Assembly: GCF_947179165.1 (NCBI RefSeq)
Contig: NC_077240.1
Coordinates: forward strand, 46,746,501 to 46,810,500
Length of the DNA stretch: 64,000 nucleotides
DNA from: Solanum dulcamara
Lineage: Eukaryota > Streptophyta > Magnoliopsida > Solanales > Solanaceae
Direction: 5' to 3'
Part shown: piece after piece, positions 57,555 through 64,000 of the stretch
Layout of the letters: each line of letters begins with the position of its first letter
Numbering within the stretch: position 1 is the first letter of the stretch
Translations under genes and position numbers: made by a program
The notes under the pieces: generated by a model
What the model saw: only the letters and a program-made list of their open reading frames with translations
Database searches by the model: none
Told to the model about the DNA's origin: nothing

Positions 57555-59709
57555 GTATTTGTCATGACCTAAGCTAGACCCTAGGTGTGACACAATGATC
57601 AGAATCTCGAAGGACCCCAACCGAGCCTCTTACTATATCACATATGAACATACATAAGGTAAGTAAAGTAATAACGCTAAGACATATATGAGGAAATAAA
57701 GTCTCAACAAGCATAATCTCAATAGAAGGGATAATAACATCAAATGCTGCGATAACATAGACTCTATGACATCCAACATGCCTTTACTAATCTAGATGGG
57801 AGCATAAGACAAACTCCTAGCTCACCCACTTTGACAGATGACAAAATCATAAGGAACAGTGAAGTATAAAGTCTTGTCCTCGACTCATGAGGAATCACCA
57901 TAATAAGAATAGTAATAAGCTCTAGCCACGAATGGAGAATGAATGTGATCATTAGATATATTATAATACAATGTAGGTAAAAGTATGTTTTAGTACATGG
58001 AATGCACTAAATCTGTGAGAAATATGCATGAACAATGTAAATAAGACATAATCAAAATGAATATAAGATGTATATCCATTATCTTACAACATGAGTAAAA
58101 CCTTAAAAATATTTAAACATCATAATCATGTGGTCAATGAATCAAAACATCATCATGAGAACTTTATACATTTTCATATACCTTAGTGTGGTATAGGACC
58201 TTTAACCGACATATAAGACCATGCCAGCTATAACATGGAATCTGATGAAACTCTCACATAGATAAGAAAGAGGCTACTTTGCCAAGGTAGACTCCGTGAG
58301 AACATGTTAACATCTTGATCTATATGTGGATCCACTAGCTAGGCCATATTGACATCATAAACCTATGCGAGCAACGTAGTTAGGGACTAAAGGTTGCTAC
58401 TGGGATTCCCTTGGGTAGCTACTTTGGCTACCGGACCCAACTCCACCTTAAATTCCTCTTGATGCATACTCATTATCCCAATGGAGAGTCATAAATCATA
58501 GTCATCAACATCATTAGGAAAGAAAATAAAATATATCAATCCTCATCATAAAATAATCATAAGAATAGCTCATTAACATGATTGATTCATAAGAATCCAT
58601 GAGTTGGTGAGAATGTCCTTTCACCTATTTAACATGAGTGTGTGAGAATTACCTTTCACACTATAGATACTTGCTTAAAACATCATTGAAACATCATTCA
58701 TAACTTTTTATGAGTCATTTATAAGTCTTGCTAATCATTCATAAAACATTCATCGAAATTCCTTGAAATTCATGATCATAATTCATTGAAAACATACTTG
58801 AAAATAACATATAGCATGAGTGAGTGAAATTCAACTTAAAATCATGCAATATGATGTAAATTATGCATAATTTGATCTATAATCATAAGATAAATCATAA
58901 TTAAGAAAATCAAATGCAAATTCATGAAAACTTGGGCTTGGAAGAAGAATTCTTAAAATAGAATTTGAGAAAACCTTGGGACTCCTTGGATGAAAGGATC
59001 TATGGATGAATTCCCACATACCATAAACATTATAAGCCCTATATTTCAATGAATTCGAGGCTTTACCTTGAATTCTCTTAAATTTACTTGAGGAAGAAAA
59101 ACACCCTTGAGAGAGAGCTTTAGTGAGAGGATTTTATGACTTTGGGTGTTAGGGTGAGAATAAGAGAGTTATGAGGGATTAGGGTAGTTAATAGGATAGA
59201 ATAAATCCCCCAAAATTGTCCACATTCATTCATAAGACCATAGGAAAAAGAAAAAAACACCCCTAACTTAACTGAGTCTGGTACTTGCACGAAAAGGCTA
59301 TCATGGCCCGTGAAGCTCACTACGTTTTGTGATGAGGGTTTGGTGAAGAGGGCTTGGACTAGGTTGGAAGGGTGGCTTCCATGGAGACCATCAAGACTTG
59401 TGGTGCCCACCATGGGTCATGGTCCCCATCTTCGTCCTCACCCAACTTAAGAGTCTGGGGGGTTAAGTTCACGGACTTCTTCATGGTCCGTGATACATAC
59501 CATAGGCTTGATAGCCCTCCATAGACCCTTCTCTCATAAAACATCTATTTTATTTCACCAAAACAGACCCTTTCCATGAGTCGTGAATCTGAATACGGAC
59601 CGTAAAGGGTCGTATGGTCACCCTCTGGTGCATAAAAAGATGCACTTTTCCATGATTACCTTTTAAACTCCATTTTCAGACTTTTCAACTTTCAAGGTCT
59701 TATAGTATC
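57555..59709 (-). mobile_element. Solo LTR J
   Basis: The LTR 57560-59704 (2,145 bp) begins TGTCATGACC on the plus strand and ends CAAGGTCTTATA, with TA in place of CA. On the minus strand it therefore starts like other chromovirus LTRs. It is flanked by gtatt (57555-57559) and gtatc (59705-59709), a 5-bp duplication with one transition. There is no internal region, so it arose by recombination between the two LTRs of an element. Short ORFs inside are not genes. Confidence 0.75.
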
Positions 59710-60471
59710 TCTAGTACCCTTTTTACTATATCTATTTATGAATTTACTTTCTGCCTTACATACCAATACATTTTTATTTATACTGATAATGCATTGCCTG
59801 AGGATGCTGCATTTCATGCTCCAGGTTCAAACAGAGATCTTGATCAGCCTTTGCACTAGGGGTGTTATCTCAACCGAGGATTGATAGGCTCTATTCTTTC
59901 TAGAGCTGTTGGATGTCTGTAGATTTTGCATTCTTGAGTTTTGTATATAATTATTGGTATCGTTGGGGGATTATTCCTAACCAATTGAGTTATAATATTC
60001 GTAGAGACTTGTGGACATAACTTGTTGGGTCTTCTCTACTTCTCTTTATAGCCTTGTCAGCTTGCTAGTTCTTTATTTGTTAAGTTGGCCTTGTCAGCCA
60101 ATCATTATGTCTTTGATGTTGTTGCGACATCGCAAGTCCAATTATCTTGTTTAGCAGGTTATTGTGTAAGCCTAGTTGGCCCTCAATATTTCCTTTTTAT
60201 TATGTTTTGGTGGCTAGTTCGGTTAAATAGGATACTAAGTGCCCGTTGCGCCCCTCCTAGTTTGGGACATGACATCTTATATTTGTATGTAATTTTAGTT
60301 TTCTTCCACTTTTTCATCTGTGATTCCTATTGTGTTTACTATTATTTTAGTTTTATGTTAGTTTTCTGCCCTTACATCCAATTACTTATATTTTTGAGAT
60401 ATCAGTTGGCTTGCCAATTAGTGGGTTATAGTAGGCGCCATCATGACTAGAGTAGTCAGGTCATGAGAAGT

Positions 60472-60484
60472 TGGTATCAGAGCC
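60472..60484 (+). promoter_or_regulatory. Element H primer-binding site (tRNA-iMet)
   Basis: TGGTATCAGAGCC is intact and lies about four bases after the presumed LTR end. Confidence 0.9.
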
Positions 60485-60589
60485 GCAGGTTCACCGATCT
60501 TACTTGTACATAGCTAATATTTTGTAGATTTCTACAGATCAGTGTGGAGAGATGGAGCCATAGGTAGCTTCAGGTTATCACAGCTGGTA

Positions 60590-61830
60590 GGCCCTGGACC
60601 ATCCTAGCCACTACTCACACTAGTTGCTTCTCCGGACCTTCTGGCAATGTTTGCCTAAAATTAGTAGAGATAGGGGGTATGCAGAAGGCCCCAACTATAG
60701 TTTCTCCAGCACTATAGGGTTAGCGTACCCCAGCATCCCAGGAGTTTAGTCACCACCGACACCTACCATCGCCCGTCCGGATGACTAAAGGGTGTCATGC
60801 CATTACACGAGTAGAAGATGCTCGGGGTGTTTCTCAGGTTATCACCACTGAGTTTTATGGGGCTGTTGGTGAGGATGTAGATGAGTTTATTCTTACTTAC
60901 AATGAGCGGCTTTATATTTTGTGATTGGTGGAGTCAAAAAAGGCTAACTTCACCGCATATCAGCTAGATGGTCCTGCAAGAAAGTAGTGATATGTATACC
61001 TAGAGACTAGGTCAGCTAGGTCTTTATCGATGTCATGGATAGAGTTTTCTGAGGCATTCTTGGTAAGGTTCATCTCCAGGAGTGTTAGAGATCAGATCCA
61101 AGAACAGTTCTCGTGCTTGGAGTAGGGCTCCATGACTGTGACAGAGTATGAGGTTAGATTCCATTAGCTCTCTCGACATACCACTATGATCTTACCTACT
61201 GAGGAGGAGAGATTTCGGTGATTTGTTCGAGGATTACGACCTAGGATGCGGATTGATACTTAGTCCGTAGTTTCAGTGGGCTGCTTCTTTCTAGATGTGG
61301 TGGACCAGGACCACACACTTGAGCCGCTTTGTTGTGAGTCCTAAGGAGGCAAAGACAAGAAATCCAGATAGGATGATAGACATAGAGGGCCCAATTTTAG
61401 GCCTAGTGACTCATATGATAGGGCCTGTTAGAGGTTCCAATAGGTTCAGTCGAGTCGCTCATTCCAAGATTTACTATATAATTTAGAGGGTGAGCAGCAC
61501 CGTCAGGGTGGCTTTAGTGCTGGTTTGAGTCAGGACCGAGGTGGTGTTCAGTCTAGTTATTCAAGCCGGGCTGGTCGACCTTTAGCTGTGAGTAGACCGC
61601 CACATGGGTATAATTGCGAGGAACTAGATCATTGGTCTAGAGAGTGACCTCATTGTAAGTCAGCTGCACCAATTCTACAAGAGGCTAGACCCACACCAGT
61701 AATAATAAAGAGGCTAGGGTCAGGACCACATCGGTGGTCACTATGGTGCACGGGGAGGTCCTCGGGGAGGTAGGTCAGGTGGTCGAGTTGATGCGCGAGG
61801 TAGAGGCGCCCAGGGCCACTTCTTTGCAGG
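60590..61830 (+). pseudogene. Element H gag remnant
   Basis: No long open frame is left. Reading across frames, Gag-like sequence includes GEDVDEFI (60870), RDQIQEQFS (61090) and SMTVTEYEVRF (61130). A knuckle-like YNCEELDHWSRE at 61610-61645 has a stop at the place of the last Cys. A glycine/arginine-rich segment (about 61740-61810) follows. The order matches chromovirus Gag. It is heavily decayed and would not give a product. Confidence 0.7.
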
Positions 61831-62676
61831 TCTAGTTAGAGTAGAGGCTGAGGTATCATATGATGCGATCACAAGTACAATTCTTTTATGCCATCAGCCT
61901 GCCTCAGGTTTATTTGGATACAGGATCCACTTATGTATATGTATCTGTATAGTGTGCTCCTCGGTTGAGTATGAATCTGGATCCCTTAATAGAGCCATTG
62001 CATGTTTCTATCCAGTAGTTGATTTGTTAGTAATGGATCAGTTTTTTTAGATCCTATGTGGTGGTTATTCAAGGGAGGGACACTCGGGTGAATCATATCT
62101 TACTTGATATGTTAGATTTCAACATGATTCTAGGCATGGACTGGTTATCCACTCACCGAGCAGTCTTGGATTGCTATGTCAAGACTGTTACCTTAGCCAT
62201 GCCTGGTATTCTGTCGGTAGTATGGCAGGGCTCTTGTAGTCGCAAGTCGGTTGGGGTGATTTCTTTCATTTGGGATCAGCCGTTAGTGGCTAGAGAGTGT
62301 TTGTCTTATTTGGCTTATGTTAGATATGTTAGTATGGGCCCCTACGATTGATTTAGTGTTTGTAATCTGAGAGTATACAAATGTGTTTCCTTATGACCTG
62401 CCTGTCCTACACCCAGATTTTGATATTGACTTTGCCATTGACTTGGAGCCGGGTGCTCGTCCTATTTCTATCCCACTTTACTATATGGCCCCCGCAGAGC
62501 TCAAGGATTTCAGTGTTCAGCTTTAGGATCTCTTAGGTAAGGGATTCATTTGTCGCAGTGTGTCGCCTTAGGGTGCCCAGTCCAATTTGTGAAGAAGAAG
62601 GATGGTACTATGCAGATGTGTATTGATTATAGGTAGCTGAACAAGGTTATGGTGAAAAGCCGTTACCCCTTGTCTC
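61831..62676 (+). pseudogene. Element H protease and RT start
   Basis: The protease active-site region reads YLDTGSTYVYVSV at about 61912-61950, with the catalytic DTGS retained. After frameshifts, the open piece 62058-62351 has RDTRVNHILLDMLDFNMILG and MDWLSTHRAVLDCYVKTVTL, the C-terminal protease half. Next come PDFDIDFAIDLEPGARPISI, MAPAEL and a broken RT start (KKKDGTM equivalent near 62600). The gene is cut at 62676 by LTR I. Confidence 0.8.
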
Positions 62677-64000
62677 TTTCATGACCCAAAAATTGAGGTC
62701 AGGATCACACATATTCCAATACCCAACCTGGTGTATAAGCCTAAAAGTAAAACTCATACGAGACTCCTAAAGGGGAGGAAGTCAGGCTACAAACATAAAG
62801 TAAAAGAAAGACAACAACGAAGATATCCCAAAACCTAGTGTCATAAGTATAAAGAGTATCTAATACAACATCATAATCTGGAATACATCATAAGTCTCTA
62901 AATACTAAAAAAGATTGAAAAATAATCTGAATATGCAGAATCTGCTAGAACAATCAGCTGCCATGAGAGGTACCCCGACTAGTATTTGCATCAAAAAGGG
63001 ACACAAAATTAGGGGTGATTACATTCCACATATACTTAATATGTTTGACCGACTAAGTATAAGAAATTAATCAAACCTATGAAATAAACAAAGAAGCACT
63101 TTCATCTGCATATAGAAAAGCCCCATTCCGGCATCGGTGCTGCCAATTTATATAGAATGACGCAATTAAAGTAAATACATAAAGACAGTTCAATATCACA
63201 ACTAAATAGATAAATCAAGTAGTATGAATAGCAATGGAATGCGATGTAATATGATGATGCAATAATGTGGTGGTATGGTGGAATCAGGGTTGTCACACAA
63301 CCTGTCGTATATACCCGTCGAGCTAAGTCTTCCAGAAAAGGAACCATGGGGGACTCGCAATCCATATACCAAATCAGAATATCAATATCTCATCAACTTG
63401 CCACCTAGCTCATGGTCAAGGATAAAAAAAGGTGACACATTTTCTTTCTCAAAAATAATTTCACAGTTTTCAACTTCCCAAGATCAATGATATAATGAAT
63501 GACGATGAATGCATTACAACACATATGGTATGGAGGCAATATTCAATTAAATATGTAATAAAAGGTTCAAAGTTCTCAAAACTCAACCAAATCATGATAT
63601 TCACTCTTAATAGATAGTAATGTGAAGAAAATACATTGAAATAAGTTTTCACCCTTTTTTGAAAATGTTTCAATGCTAAAATATGCTCATAACCCCCAAC
63701 TCAATCCCTTAGGCGAGCATTCAAGTCAAATAGTCTCCTCACGCCTCTCCCATAGGCAAATCATGAATCACATGCTCTCAAAGAAAATAAGATAGAAAGT
63801 AAGGCCCCCACACGGGCTACACTACACAAATAAGCTCCCACACGGGCATCACAATATAAATAGCAGTCCTAAATCATGATACAACCCCATGCCAAAGTCT
63901 ATAACATACGAATGACTAATTGCCCAATACCAGTCTCAAAGAAGGATAGTCAAACCTACCTCGAATGCCAAAACTTCATACGAATGCTCTAACCGGAGCT
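62677..64000 (-). mobile_element. LTR I, runs off the window
   Basis: The plus-strand start reads TTTCATGACCC (TG changed to TT) and is followed by blocks shared with the LTRs of B and E: AAACTCATACGAGACTCC, GACACAAAATTAGGGGTGA, CCCCACACGGGCTACAC. It is therefore a minus-strand LTR of the B/E family inserted in H's RT. About 1.3 kb is visible of an expected 2.1-2.6 kb. Whether it is a solo LTR or belongs to a full element cannot be seen. Confidence 0.8.

Larger units (their letters stand above)
55287..60467 (+). mobile_element. Element H 5' LTR with two nested insertions
   Basis: It starts TGTAACACCTC and ends near GGTCATGA just before the primer site, where relatives end TGACA. Subtracting the hAT-like MITE and the solo LTR J leaves about 2.5 kb, normal for this family. 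It is AT-rich in the first 1 kb and has an 11-base G run at 57018-57028. The exact end is uncertain because of decay. Confidence 0.65.
55287..62676 (+). mobile_element. Element H, chromovirus, 5' part
   Basis: A plus-strand element with a 5' LTR (55287-60467, expanded by two insertions), an iMet primer site, gag, protease and the start of RT. The RT is cut at 62676 by LTR I, and the rest would lie beyond the window. It is inserted in LTR fragment G. All frames are broken. Confidence 0.75.

Noticed and set aside
59120..59544. Minus-strand ORFs of 97 and 61 codons in J
   Set aside because: They overlap in different frames within a solo LTR and have no motif.
60085..60450. 121-codon ORF rich in aromatic and hydrophobic residues
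   Set aside because: It lies in the U3/R-U5 part of H's LTR just before the primer site; the composition comes from T-rich LTR sequence.

Overview
This window is plant nuclear DNA, almost certainly from a Solanaceae genome and from repeat-rich heterochromatin. I found no host gene, tRNA, rRNA or CRISPR array. Nearly every base that can be assigned belongs to a transposable element. The signature is Ty3/gypsy chromovirus (Tekay/Del-like) polyproteins, 2-3 kb LTRs starting TGTAA(T/C)G and tRNA-iMet primer sites. One Ogre/Tat-type element with a TGGCGACTC primer site is also present, plus short SINE tails of the TS (Solanaceae) and Au types and MITEs. Genus cannot be fixed from sequence alone.

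Layout, left to right. (1) 1-17.6 kb: old plus-strand chromovirus A (5' LTR cut by the window edge, decayed gag, RNase H and integrase, 3' LTR). It is split in its integrase region by a complete, young minus-strand chromovirus B (4508-13827, TSD gccgc on both sides, LTRs about 1.4% different by eye). (2) 17.6-34 kb: minus-strand Ogre/Tat element C (RNase H, RT, protease, gag, extra ORF1, primer site, long LTR). It is truncated on the left, carries a partial LTR K between gag and ORF1, and has a truncated plus-strand chromovirus D in its LTR. D's LTR holds a TS-type SINE tail with a 14-bp TSD; an Au-type SINE tail and a MITE-like element lie in C's LTR. (3) 34-35.8 kb: AT-rich sequence with a 38-bp triplication and a Stowaway-like MITE. 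(4) 35.8-53.5 kb: minus-strand chromovirus E (3' end lost), split in gag by a complete plus-strand chromovirus F (39314-49441). (5) 53.5-64 kb: LTR fragment G, which carries a periodic GGTTCAAGTCC repeat, then plus-strand chromovirus H. H's 5' LTR holds a hAT-like MITE (perfect 8-bp TSD) and a minus-strand solo LTR J. Its RT is cut by minus-strand LTR I, which runs off the window.

How the parts relate. The coding pieces encode Gag (particle), protease, reverse transcriptase, RNase H and integrase with a chromodomain-like tail. None is intact enough to be autonomous. B is closest: it has two long open frames separated by one stop, plus lesions in the integrase tail. F has one frame carrying four stops and one frameshift. 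Nesting gives a relative chronology: A before B, E before F, C before D, D before its SINE, G before E and H, and H before the hAT MITE, J and I. The most interesting items are the periodic TFIIIC B-box-like array in LTR G, the deamination-only stop codons in F, the clean hAT and SINE insertions with exact TSDs, and the Ogre element with ORF1. I see no convincing new biological system beyond this nested retrotransposon cluster.
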